Shown here: positions 18,021 to 26,396 of the stretch, in pieces
How the letters are laid out: each line of letters begins with the position of its first letter
Position numbering within the stretch: the first letter of the stretch is position 1
Assembly (NCBI RefSeq): GCF_014204935.1
Contig: NZ_JACHMJ010000001.1
Location: 3,224,001-3,288,000, forward strand
DNA from: Conyzicola lurida
GTDB taxonomy: Bacteria > Actinomycetota > Actinomycetes > Actinomycetales > Microbacteriaceae
DNA length: 64,000 nt
Direction: 5' to 3'
Translations under genes and position numbers: made by a program
The notes under the pieces: model-generated
What the model was told of the DNA's origin: nothing
Databases searched by the model: none
What the model saw: only the letters and a program-made list of their open reading frames with translations

Positions 18021-19444
18021 CCACCCGCGCAGAACTCGACACCATCGTCAGCACCGCCTCTCTCGTCGCGCCGATCGTGGCCTCGACCACCGACATCGAG
18101 CGCGCGCTCTGGCTGGAAGCCGTCGCGGACGCCCTCGACGCCCGCGTCGACGACCTCGTCGCGCTCGCGAACGAGGAGTCCTCGCTCGGAGTCCCGCGGC
18201 TCACCGGCGAGGTCGCCCGCACCACGGGGCAGTTGCGGCTGTTCGCCCGCGTCGTGCGCGAGGGCTCGTACCTCGACGCCACGATCGACCACGCCGACCC
18301 CGGGTCGACGCCGCCGTCTCCCGACCTGCGCCGCGTAATGCGCCCGCTCGGACCGGTCGCCGTCTTCGCCGCCTCGAACTTTCCCTTCGCGTTCTCGGTC
18401 GCGGGCGGCGACACGGCGAGCGCCCTCGCGGTCGGCTGCCCGGTGATCGTCAAGGCGCACCCGGGCCACCCGCGGCTCTCCCGGCTCACGGCGTCGATCG
18501 TGACCGAGGCGCTGAGAAACGCCGACGCGCCCGACGGCGTCTTCGCGCTCGTCGAGGGCGTGGAGACGGGCATCGACCTCGTCAACTCCCCCGCGATCGA
18601 GGCCGTCGGGTTCACCGGTTCGCTGCACGGCGGCCGGGCGCTCTTCGACGTCGCGTCGTCGCGGCCCAAGCCGATCCCGTTCTACGGCGAGCTCGGCTCG
18701 CTCAACCCCGTGCTGGTCACCCCCGCCGCGGTGAGCGCCGACCTCGCGGCGGGTCTCGCGGGGTCGTTCACGCTCGGGGTCGGGCAGTTCTGCACCAAGC
18801 CGGGCGTCGTGTTCGTGCCGCAGGGGGCGGGCTTCGAGGCGCTGCTCGCCGACGCGGTCGGCACCCCGCAGCCCGCGCCGATGCTCACTCCGGGGCTCGC
18901 CGCGACCTTCGCCGAGGGTCTCGAGCGCCTGCAGCAGCGCGCCGAGACGATCGTCGGCGCGCAGCAGGAGCCCGGCAGCGGCACCCCTGTCGTCCTCGCC
19001 ACCACGGTCGCCGACGTGCTCGCCGACCCCGAGGCCCTGCTGGTCGAGTGCTTCGGACCGACGACCCTGCTCGTGCGTTACGAAAGCGTCGATGAGGCTC
19101 TCGCTGCGATCGCCGTCATCGGCGGCACCCTCACCGCCACGCTGCACGCCGCCGAGGGCGACGACGTCGCCGATCTCGCCGACGCCCTCGCCCGCGTCTC
19201 GGGCCGCGTGCTCTTCGGCGGCTGGCCCACGGGCGTCGCGGTCACCTGGGCACAGCAGCACGGCGGGCCGTGGCCGTCGACCACGAGCCCGACGCACACC
19301 TCGGTGGGGGCCGCGGCCGTGCGCCGCTGGGTCCGCCCGGTCGCCTACCAGTCGGCGCCGTCCGCGGTCCTGCCGCCGGCCCTCCGCGACGAGAACCCTC
19401 TCGGCATCCCGCAGCGCGTCGACGGGGTGCTCACACTGCCGTAG
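18017..19444 (+). CDS. 2,5-dioxopentanoate (alpha-ketoglutarate semialdehyde) dehydrogenase
   Basis: 475 residues from an ATG overlapping the dehydratase stop. It is an aldehyde dehydrogenase of the KGSADH subgroup: FAASNFPFAFSVAGGDTA (substrate and cofactor segment), VGFTGS, E225 in YGELGSLNP and nucleophile C259 in GQFCTKPG. The C-terminal PTGVAVTWAQQHGGPWP is typical of the subgroup. It oxidises the KdgD product to 2-oxoglutarate with NAD(P)+ and closes the pathway into the TCA cycle. Confidence 0.9.
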   Translation: MTTRAELDTIVSTASLVAPIVASTTDIERALWLEAVADALDARVDDLVALANEESSLGVPRLTGEVARTTGQLRLFARVVREGSYLDATIDHADPGSTPPSPDLRRVMRPLGPVAVFAASNFPFAFSVAGGDTASALAVGCPVIVKAHPGHPRLSRLTASIVTEALRNADAPDGVFALVEGVETGIDLVNSPAIEAVGFTGSLHGGRALFDVASSRPKPIPFYGELGSLNPVLVTPAAVSADLAAGLAGSFTLGVGQFCTKPGVVFVPQGAGFEALLADAVGTPQPAPMLTPGLAATFAEGLERLQQRAETIVGAQQEPGSGTPVVLATTVADVLADPEALLVECFGPTTLLVRYESVDEALAAIAVIGGTLTATLHAAEGDDVADLADALARVSGRVLFGGWPTGVAVTWAQQHGGPWPSTTSPTHTSVGAAAVRRWVRPVAYQSAPSAVLPPALRDENPLGIPQRVDGVLTLP

Positions 19445-19455
19445 TTGCGCCTCCG

Positions 19456-20775
19456 CTAGACCCCCAGCGACTCGATCAGCACGGGCGCCTCGGTCGCGAG
19501 CGACAGGTTGCCCGCGATGCCCACCGACACCGCCTTGACCCCGTCGGCGTACCCGGCCGGCCGGCCGAGCGGGTCGGTCGTGACGCGGTTGAACACGTGG
19601 TCGAGCAGGTACGCGTCGCCGCCGCCGTGGCTGCCGATACCGTCGGGAATCGGCACCTCGACCGCAGCCTCCCAGTGGCGCTGCAGCAGCAGGTGCTCGC
19701 CCTCGGGCCGCAGATTTCCGCTGGATGCCGCGAGCGGCGTCGCGCTCGGATCCACCACCACGACCCCGTCCTCGCCGACCAGCACGGCGCCGCGCTCGAT
19801 CACCTCGAGTTCGGCCCGTCCGAGCGTTCCGTTCACCATCACGCGGTAGCCCTCCCACGGGCTGTGCGCGTTGAGCGAGTACGACATCGTCGCCCCGTTG
19901 TCGTAGTCGACGAGCAGCGCGAGGTTGTCCTCGATCGTGATGCCCGCGTCGAACACGTCGCGGTCGCGCACGTACCCGTCGTAGTGCTCGTTGTCGAGGT
20001 AGAGCGCCTTGAGTCGTTCGTCGGCGGCGAGGTCGAGCACGAACGGGTCGCCGGCGCCGGTGTTGCGTGGCGTGCGGGCGCCGAGACCGCGTGCGGCGGC
20101 GTTGTCCGCGCCGTAGAAGCGCAGCCCTCCGCTCGCGAACACGCGCCGCGGGGCCGCGTCGATCCACCAGTTGACCAGGTCGAAGTGGTGCGACGCCTTG
20201 TGGATCAGCAGCCCGCCCGAGTTCTCCTTGTCGCGGTGCCAGCGGCGGAAGTAGTCCGCACCGTGCACGGTGTCGAGCACCCACTCGAAGTGCACGCTCG
20301 TCACATCGCCGATCGCCCCCGACTGGATCAGTTCGCGCAGCGCCGAGTTGCGCGGGCTGTAGCGGTAGTTGAACGTCGTGACGACGCTGTGGCCGCTCCG
20401 CTCGATCGCGTCGGCGATCTGGCGCAGACCCTCGGCGTTGATCGTGATCGGCTTCTCGACCACCACGTCGGCGCCGGCGAGCAGCGACCGCGAGACGAAA
20501 TCGGCGTGCGTGAAGTCGGGCGAGGTGACGATCACGCGGTCGATGCGTTGCTCGACGATGGTGCGCTCGAGCTCGTCGGGCGTGAAGCGCAGCGGCACCG
20601 GTGTGCCGCTCGCGACGAACTCGCCCTGGTAGAGGTCGAGTCGCCCGGGGTTGGTGTCGCTCCACGCCACGAGTTCGGCCACGTCGGCGTGGTCGCCGCG
20701 GATCGCGTCGAGGTACATGTGGGCACGGCTTCCGGTGCCGATGAGCGCGTAGCGTTCGCGCACGGAGTCAGTCAC
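19456..20775 (-). CDS. Gfo/Idh/MocA-family oxidoreductase (second of three), long form
   Basis: 439 residues from a GTG that overlaps the DUF6807 stop (GTGA). Rossmann start ALIGTGSRAHMYLDAI, VIVTSPDFTHADF and VVEKPITI (E-K-P) identify the family. The substrate domain has GGLLIHKASHHFDLVNWWID with the H-x-x-D-x-x-N signature. Proteins of this longer type occur with sugar operons and often act on 3-keto or glycosidic substrates; the actual one is not known. It is convergent with the semialdehyde dehydrogenase. Confidence 0.87.
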   Translation of the reverse strand: MTDSVRERYALIGTGSRAHMYLDAIRGDHADVAELVAWSDTNPGRLDLYQGEFVASGTPVPLRFTPDELERTIVEQRIDRVIVTSPDFTHADFVSRSLLAGADVVVEKPITINAEGLRQIADAIERSGHSVVTTFNYRYSPRNSALRELIQSGAIGDVTSVHFEWVLDTVHGADYFRRWHRDKENSGGLLIHKASHHFDLVNWWIDAAPRRVFASGGLRFYGADNAAARGLGARTPRNTGAGDPFVLDLAADERLKALYLDNEHYDGYVRDRDVFDAGITIEDNLALLVDYDNGATMSYSLNAHSPWEGYRVMVNGTLGRAELEVIERGAVLVGEDGVVVVDPSATPLAASSGNLRPEGEHLLLQRHWEAAVEVPIPDGIGSHGGGDAYLLDHVFNRVTTDPLGRPAGYADGVKAVSVGIAGNLSLATEAPVLIESLGV

Positions 20776-21665
20776 GAAGATTCCTTCTCGTCAGGGTGGC
20801 CGGCGAGGGCGGACGCCCTGCCGAAGTCCGAGGCCCCGTCGGCCACGACGACCGCGTAGCCGAAGCGCACCTTCTCACCCGGGGCGACGTCGAGCGCCTC
20901 GGAGAAGAACGGTGCCGGGCACAGGCCCGCGTATTCGTCGGTCCGCACGAACCACGGGGTGGAAAAAGGCGGTTCGGGATGCCGCGGGCTGCCCTTTTTG
21001 TCGACCATGGCGACGGTCGCGCGGTCGCCGCTGTACGCCATCCAGGCGCCGCGCGAGCCCATCGACTCGTCGCCCTCCGCGTGCACAGTGCCGCGCTCCA
21101 TGGATTCCGGCCCGCGCCAGAACAGCCCGCCGTACCCGGCGTTGTCGCGACCCTCGGTCGACGGCGACCCGAACCGGAGGCTCGACGCGGTCGGATTGCG
21201 GAGCACCGTCTCGAAGAGAAGGGTCCAGGCCGCGTCATCCGCCGTGATCGTCAACCGACGTTTCTCGGTCAGCACGAGCGAGCCGTCCTGCGCGGTCCAC
21301 TGCAGCATCTCTTCCACCTCGACGCCGTCGTCGGTCGCGGCGAGCGCGGTGAACCCGCGGTGGGTGACGGTGCCGTTGTTCGGCAGCTGCGTGTAGCCCT
21401 GGTCGCGCACGTAGGTCGGGCCGCCCCAGAAGTTCGTGTGCCCGACGTGCGGCAGCGCGAGGGAGAGCCCCTGGTGCCACGGGTGGTCGGCGGGGCGCGA
21501 CTGCGTGACTGTCTCGCCGCCGAGCGTGGTCAGCGGGTGGAAGTACGGCCGGGGCGATTCCTGCTGCGCCACGGGCGAGCGGTACACGTAGGTCAGCACG
21601 GCGACGCCGTCGATCGACACGACGAGGGAACCGTCGGAACGGTCGTCCACCGTAAATCTCGTCAC
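20772..21665 (-). CDS. DUF6807 protein (PmoA family by name only)
   Basis: 297 residues. The GTG at 21663-21665 follows AGAGG by seven bases and is preferred to the upstream TTG. The protein is beta-rich, with RPYFHPLTTLGGETVTQSRP, DHPWHQGLSLALPHVG and NFWGG near the N-terminal third; conserved His (HPWHQG) and Asp suggest a binding or catalytic site. Databases call such proteins PmoA, but nothing links it to methane oxygenase. It is coupled to a Gfo/Idh oxidoreductase and lies at an operator of the regulon, so a sugar-related function is likely but unknown. Confidence 0.7.
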   Translation of the reverse strand: MTRFTVDDRSDGSLVVSIDGVAVLTYVYRSPVAQQESPRPYFHPLTTLGGETVTQSRPADHPWHQGLSLALPHVGHTNFWGGPTYVRDQGYTQLPNNGTVTHRGFTALAATDDGVEVEEMLQWTAQDGSLVLTEKRRLTITADDAAWTLLFETVLRNPTASSLRFGSPSTEGRDNAGYGGLFWRGPESMERGTVHAEGDESMGSRGAWMAYSGDRATVAMVDKKGSPRHPEPPFSTPWFVRTDEYAGLCPAPFFSEALDVAPGEKVRFGYAVVVADGASDFGRASALAGHPDEKESS

Positions 21666-21708
21666 TTCTTTGCCTCTTCGCAATCGACCAACGTCCCCAG
21701 CCTAGCGG

Positions 21709-21720
21709 GTAAGCGCTTTC
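21709..21720. promoter_or_regulatory. LacI-type operator between DUF6807 and lacI genes
   Basis: GTAAGCGCTTTC, one base from the perfect palindrome at 10401. It lies in the divergent region between the DUF6807 operon and the regulator gene, so it probably gives autoregulation plus control of the leftward pair. Confidence 0.7.
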
Positions 21721-21811
21721 TCGGATCAAATGCCGCGACCACGGGCCGGACGGGAATATGCTTTCCCACGTTGGCCCGCGCCACGAACGCGAGCAGTACC
21801 GAGGAGATCCG

Positions 21812-22861
21812 ATGCCCACCGCCCGACGCACAGCGACCGTCACCCTGCACGACGTCGCCCGCGAGGCCGGCGTCTCGCTGGCCACCGCGTCACGCGCCCT
21901 CAACGGCAGTTCGCGCACCGTCAACGACGACTACCGGCAGCGCGTTCTCGCGGCGGCGCTCAAGCTCAACTACACGACGAACCTCTCCGCCCAGGCCGTG
22001 GCGAAGGGCTCGACCACCTCGGTCGCGCTGCTCGTCGGCGACATCGCCGACCCGTACTTCTCGTCCATCGCCGCCGGAGTGATCAAGGGGTCGGAAGACG
22101 CCGGGCTCATCGTCACGATGTCGGTCACCGACCGCTCCCCCGAGCGCGAGCTCGAACTCGTGCGCGCGCTACGTGGCCAGCGCCCCCGCGTCATCATCCT
22201 CGCCGGAAGCCGCAGCTCGGACGAGGAGCACCAGCCCGACCTGGTCCGCGAACTCGAGGCGTTCGAGGCGGGCGGCGGGCGCGTCGTGTTCGTGAGCCAG
22301 CACGAGCTGCCGTTCGACACCGTGCGCATCGACAACTACGGCGGAGCGCGTGCTCTCGCCGAATCGCTCGTCGAGCTGGGCTACACCCGCTTCGCGGCGA
22401 TCACGGGCGAGGCCGCCCTCATCACCGCCACCGACCGTCTCGCCGGATTCACCGACGGTCTGGCCGCGCACGGCATCGAGATCCCCGCGGACAAGATCGT
22501 GCCGGGCGGGTTCACCCGCGACGGCGGCTTCGCCGGAGCCGTCGAGCTCGCCGACCGCGGCCTGGACGGGGTCGAACTCGTCTTCGCGGTCAACGACGTG
22601 GTGGCGATCGGCGCGATGAGCGGCCTGCGCTCCCGGGGCATCGAGCCCGGACGCGACGTCGCGGTCGCCGGCTTCGACGACATCCAGACCGTGCGCGACG
22701 TGACCCCCGCACTCACCACTGTCGGCATCCCGCTGTTCGAGGTGGGCGAGTCAGCCCTCGCCGTCGCCCTGCGTCCGCGCGAAGCGGGATCGGAACGCGA
22801 CCTCAGCGTGCCGACCTCGGTCGTGCTGCGGGCGAGCACGCCGGGCGTTCCCGCGCGCTGA
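21812..22861 (+). CDS. LacI-family regulator, probable master regulator of the sugar locus
   Basis: 349 residues. The helix-turn-helix VTLHDVAREAGVSLATASRALN is followed by hinge SAQAVAKGST and a ligand domain starting SVALLVGDIADPYFSSIAAG. GAGGAG five bases before ATG 21812 sets the start; the frame is open further upstream, but that would run through the promoter. Genes on both sides carry the same operator (10401, 14949, 21709, 23113), so it most likely represses the importer, fucosidase, M24, aldarate, DUF6807 and DUF993 units. The inducer is probably a pathway sugar. Confidence 0.9.
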   Translation: MPTARRTATVTLHDVAREAGVSLATASRALNGSSRTVNDDYRQRVLAAALKLNYTTNLSAQAVAKGSTTSVALLVGDIADPYFSSIAAGVIKGSEDAGLIVTMSVTDRSPERELELVRALRGQRPRVIILAGSRSSDEEHQPDLVRELEAFEAGGGRVVFVSQHELPFDTVRIDNYGGARALAESLVELGYTRFAAITGEAALITATDRLAGFTDGLAAHGIEIPADKIVPGGFTRDGGFAGAVELADRGLDGVELVFAVNDVVAIGAMSGLRSRGIEPGRDVAVAGFDDIQTVRDVTPALTTVGIPLFEVGESALAVALRPREAGSERDLSVPTSVVLRASTPGVPAR

Positions 22862-22921
22862 GCCGCGCCGTCGCTCTCGCGGCGCGCAGGGTCGTGCCCC
22901 GCGTCATCCCTCCCTCGAATT

Positions 22922-22999
22922 CGCCCGACAGGACGGATCGCCCCGCCCGACCGTTCAACAGGTCAGAACGGATGCCGCGGCCGACGCCATCCTGTCGAC
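22922..22999 (-). repeat. 77-bp GACAGGA intergenic repeat, copy B
   Basis: On the minus strand it reads CGACAGGATGGCG, then a degenerate middle box (CCTGTTGAACGG) and CGTCCTGTCGGGCG. Here the element lies between two genes in tandem, downstream of lacI and 80 bp before the promoter of the next operon. Confidence 0.75.
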
Positions 23000-23079
23000 G
23001 AGGTACCGCGAGCCAGAGAACCGCCGGCCCGTACCCCACGCCTCCGCACCCGGGCCGGCGGCCCGCGCACAAAACATGT

Positions 23080-23124
23080 TTGCCCAAACGCACCCCTCTC
23101 GGTATAGTTCCGGTAAACGCTTTC
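23080..23124 (+). promoter_or_regulatory. Promoter and LacI-type operator of the oxidoreductase-DUF993-epimerase operon
   Basis: TTGCCC (23080-23085), a 17-bp spacer and TATAGT (23103-23108) form a good sigma-70-type promoter. GTAAACGCTTTC (23113-23124) starts five bases after the -10 box, so a bound LacI protein would block initiation. This is the clearest operator/promoter overlap of the four. Confidence 0.75.
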
Positions 23125-23170
23125 CCGGTGCGGCACCGCCCGCCCGAGCAATTCAGAGAGAAGATCACCA

Positions 23171-24316
23171 GTGTCAGAGTCGACAATTGGCATCATCGTC
23201 AACGGTGCAACCGGCCGCATGGGCTACCGCCAGCACCTCGTCCGTTCCCTCCTCGCGATCCGCGACCAGGGCGGTGTCGTCACGAAAGACGGCACGCGCC
23301 AGCAGATCGAGCTGATGATCATCGGCCGCAACGAGGTCACCCTCAAGGAGCTCGCCGACAAGCACGGCATCGAGCACTACACGACCGACCTCGACGCCGC
23401 CCTCGCCGACCCGCGCTGGACCATCTACTTCGACGCGCTCGTCACCCAGGCCCGGGTGAAGGGCATCAAGAAGGCGATCGCCGCCGGCAAGCACGTCTAC
23501 ACCGAGAAGCCGACGGCCGAGTCGAGCGAGGAGGCGTTCGAGCTCGCGCGCCTCGCGGCCGAGGCCGGCATCAAGAACGGCGTCGTGCACGACAAGCTCT
23601 ACCTGCCCGGCCTGCAGAAGCTCAAGCGCCTCATCGAGTCCGGCTTCTTCGGCCAGATCCTCAGCGTGCGCGGCGAGTTCGGCTACTGGGTGTTCGAGGG
23701 CGACTGGCAGGCCGCCCAGCGTCCCAGCTGGAACTACCGCAGCGAGGACGGCGGCGGCATCATCGTCGACATGTTCCCGCACTGGAACTACGTCTTCGAG
23801 AACCTCTTCGGCCGGGTGGAGAGCGTCTACGCCCGAACGGCCACGCACATCCCCACCCGCGTGGGCGAGGACGGCGAGCCCTATACGGCGACGGCGGATG
23901 ACGCGGCCTACGGTGTCTTCGATCTCGAGGGCGGCATCGTGGCCCAGGTGAACTCGAGCTGGGTGGTGCGCGTCGACCGCAAGGAGCTCGTCGAGTTCCA
24001 GGTCGACGGAACCCTCGGCAGTGCCGTCGTCGGTCTCTTCGGCGCCAAGATCCAGCCGCGCAACGCGACCCCGCGCCCGACCTGGAACCCCGACCTCGCC
24101 GAGACCCACGACTACACGGCCGACTGGCTCGAGGTCCCGGTCAACGACGTGTTCGAGAACGGTTTCAAGACGCAGTGGGAGCAGTTCCTGCTGCACGTGA
24201 TCGAGGACGCTCCGCACGAGTTCGACTTCCTCGCCGGCGCGCGCGGCGTGCGCCTCGCCGAGGCCGGCCTCGAATCGAACGCCACCGGCCGCCGCATCGA
24301 CCTGCCGGCCAACTAG
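23171..24316 (+). CDS. Gfo/Idh/MocA-family oxidoreductase (third of three)
   Basis: 381 residues from GTG. The N-terminal fold begins IGIIVNGATGRMGYRQHL, an unusual Rossmann loop resembling DapB-like proteins. It has the E-K-P signature in VYTEKPTAES and a substrate helix GGGIIVDMFPHWNYVFENLFG. It is first in a three-gene operon with a DUF993 protein and a TIM-barrel isomerase. This trio looks like an oxidise, isomerise, cleave sequence on a sugar; the specific substrate is unknown. Confidence 0.85.
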   Translation: MSESTIGIIVNGATGRMGYRQHLVRSLLAIRDQGGVVTKDGTRQQIELMIIGRNEVTLKELADKHGIEHYTTDLDAALADPRWTIYFDALVTQARVKGIKKAIAAGKHVYTEKPTAESSEEAFELARLAAEAGIKNGVVHDKLYLPGLQKLKRLIESGFFGQILSVRGEFGYWVFEGDWQAAQRPSWNYRSEDGGGIIVDMFPHWNYVFENLFGRVESVYARTATHIPTRVGEDGEPYTATADDAAYGVFDLEGGIVAQVNSSWVVRVDRKELVEFQVDGTLGSAVVGLFGAKIQPRNATPRPTWNPDLAETHDYTADWLEVPVNDVFENGFKTQWEQFLLHVIEDAPHEFDFLAGARGVRLAEAGLESNATGRRIDLPAN

Positions 24317-24325
24317 GGGCGCACC

Positions 24326-25486
24326 GTGACCGATCTCCGACTCGTCGACGCGGCGGGTGCCATCACCAACACCGAACTGAAGCCCGCTCCCGGGTACACC
24401 CGCCCGACGGGTCCGCTCACCAGCCGGGTCGCCTACGCCGCCGCGCACGTCATCCCGCGGGTGACCGCCGACAACACACCCGGCCGACCGGCCGACATCG
24501 ACTGGGACGCGACGCTCGCGTTCCGCCGCCACGTGTGGTCGTGGGGGCTCGGCGTCGCCGACGCGATGGACACCGCGCAGCGCAACATGGGCCTCGACGC
24601 GGCCGCCACGCGCGAACTCATCACGCGCAGCGCTCAGGCGGCGCGCGAGGAGGGCGGCGCGCTCGTCGTGGGAGTGAACACCGACCACGTCGACGACGAG
24701 GTCATCTCGCTCGACGCCGTCATCGACGCGTACAAGCAGCAGTTGCATTTCACCGAGGATGCCGGAGCCGGCGTCGTGCTCATGGCGAGCCGTCACCTCG
24801 CGCGCGCCGCGCAGACCGCCGACGACTACCGCCGGGTGTACCGGGAGGTGCTCGCCGCGGCATCCACGCCCGTCGTCCTGCACTGGCTCGGGGCCGCCTT
24901 CGACCCGAGCCTGGCCGCCTACTTCGGGTCGACGGACTCGGCCGTCGCGAGCGCGACCGTGCTCGAGATCATCGACGAGAGCGCCGAGCACGTCAGCGGC
25001 ATCAAGATGAGCCTGCTCGACGCGCACGCCGAGATCTCGGTGCGCGCGCAGCTGCCGGCGACCGCGCGCATGTTCACGGGCGACGACTTCAACTACGTCG
25101 GCCTCATCGCGGGTTCCGGGGGCACGCACTCCGACGCCCTGCTCGGCGCCTTCGCCGCGGTCGCGCCCAGCGCGTCCGCCGCGATCCAGGCGCTCGACGC
25201 TGGCGACACCCGCGAGTACGAGAGCATCCTCGGCCCGACCGAAGACCTCTCGCGCCAGATTTTCGCCGCGCCGACCTTCTATTACAAGACCGGCGTCGCC
25301 TTCGTCTCGTGGCTGAACGGCCATCAGGATGCCTTCGGCATGGTGGGCGGGCTGCATTCGGCCCGGTCCCTCCCGCACCTCTCGGAGATCGTGCGGCTGG
25401 CGAACCGGTCGGGCGCCCTCGAGCGTCCCGAGCTCGCGGCCGAGCGCTGGCACGCGCTGCTCGCAGTGAACGGTCTGGGCCGATGA
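24326..25486 (+). CDS. DUF993 protein, dihydrodipicolinate-synthase-like
   Basis: 386 residues from GTG, nine bases after the previous stop. It is related to DapA-like aldolases: a barrel with VLHWLGAAFDP, SGIKMSLLDAH (candidate Schiff-base Lys in IKMS) and TGDDFNYVGLIAG. Substrate and reaction are not established for the family; a retro-aldol cleavage or dehydration of a keto-sugar acid would fit the fold and the neighbours. The stop overlaps the next ATG (ATGA), so the two proteins are made together. Confidence 0.75.
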   Translation: MTDLRLVDAAGAITNTELKPAPGYTRPTGPLTSRVAYAAAHVIPRVTADNTPGRPADIDWDATLAFRRHVWSWGLGVADAMDTAQRNMGLDAAATRELITRSAQAAREEGGALVVGVNTDHVDDEVISLDAVIDAYKQQLHFTEDAGAGVVLMASRHLARAAQTADDYRRVYREVLAAASTPVVLHWLGAAFDPSLAAYFGSTDSAVASATVLEIIDESAEHVSGIKMSLLDAHAEISVRAQLPATARMFTGDDFNYVGLIAGSGGTHSDALLGAFAAVAPSASAAIQALDAGDTREYESILGPTEDLSRQIFAAPTFYYKTGVAFVSWLNGHQDAFGMVGGLHSARSLPHLSEIVRLANRSGALERPELAAERWHALLAVNGLGR

Positions 25487-26322
25487 CCGCCGCCCACCCG
25501 CGCCTGAGCCTCAACCAGGCCACGATCAAGTACGCGACGCTCGACGAGGCCGTCGCCGCCGCTGTGACGGCCGGCTACGAGAGCATCGGCGTCTGGCGCG
25601 AACCGGTGCAGGAGGCGGGCATCGAGCGCGCCATCCGGCTCCTCGGCGACAGCGGCCTGCGGGTGTCGAGCATGTGCCGCGGCGGTTTCTTCACGATGGA
25701 GGAGGGTGCCGGGCGCCGGGCCAGCATCGACGACAACCGCCGCGCCATCGCGGAGACGCACGCGGTGGGCGCTCCGGCGCTCGTGCTCGTGGCCGGCGGT
25801 CTGCCCGCGGGATCGCGCGACCTCGTCGGCGCCCGCGAGAGGGTGCGCGACGCGATCGGCGAGCTCGCCGACGACGCGGCAGCGGCGGGCGTCACGCTCA
25901 CGATCGAGCCGCTGCACCCGATGTACGCGTCGGACCGGGCGGTCATCTCGACCCTCGGCCAGGCGCTCGACATCGCCGAACAATTTCCGCTGGGCGTGGT
26001 CGGTGCTGTGGTGGACACCTTCCACGTCTGGTGGGACCCTCAGATCCTGGAGCAGATCGCCCGCGCCGGCGCGCGGATCGCGAGCTACCAGGTGTGCGAC
26101 TGGGCGACGCCGCTGCCCGCTGACGTGCTGCTCGGCCGACACTACCCCGGCGACGGCGTCATCGACTTCGCGTCGATCACGGCCGCCGTGGAGGCCGCGG
26201 GCTATCGCGGCGACGTCGAGGTGGAGATCTTCAACCAGGACGTCTGGGATTCGCCCCACGACCTCGTCGTCGAGCGCACGCGGGAGAGCTTTGCGGCTTC
26301 TGTCGGAATACACCTTTCCTAG
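25483..26322 (+). CDS. Sugar phosphate isomerase/epimerase family TIM barrel
   Basis: 279 residues of the xylose-isomerase-like barrel: LSLNQATIKY at strand one, VSSMCRGGFF, TIEPLHPMY with a metal-ligand Glu, VVDTFHVWWDP with Asp and His ligands, and VEVEIFNQDVW with the last Glu. The E-D-H-E metal set appears complete. Such proteins isomerise keto-sugars, and some act as lyases on 3-keto-glycosides. It is the last gene of the operon and its product is probably the partner of the oxidoreductase and DUF993. Confidence 0.82.
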   Translation: MTAAHPRLSLNQATIKYATLDEAVAAAVTAGYESIGVWREPVQEAGIERAIRLLGDSGLRVSSMCRGGFFTMEEGAGRRASIDDNRRAIAETHAVGAPALVLVAGGLPAGSRDLVGARERVRDAIGELADDAAAAGVTLTIEPLHPMYASDRAVISTLGQALDIAEQFPLGVVGAVVDTFHVWWDPQILEQIARAGARIASYQVCDWATPLPADVLLGRHYPGDGVIDFASITAAVEAAGYRGDVEVEIFNQDVWDSPHDLVVERTRESFAASVGIHLS

Positions 26323-26396
26323 CCACAGAGTCGGCGCGTAACATTTCGTAACACAGGCCAGCGCCACCCCGCACGATCACTCTCAGGGAGCTTTTC

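Noticed and set aside
17561-20665. 1034-codon minus-strand frame over the enolase and aldehyde dehydrogenase genes
   Set aside because: Composition (RR, DR, GH runs) is typical of antisense GC-rich frames, and the other strand has intact catalytic motifs throughout.
20772-21665. Methane monooxygenase subunit (PmoA)
   Set aside because: The family name is misleading. There are no membrane segments, and the gene belongs to a sugar operon.
22862-23079. Possible small gene between lacI and the oxidoreductase operon
   Set aside because: The short frames here have no ribosome site; the region is explained by repeat copy B and the promoter.
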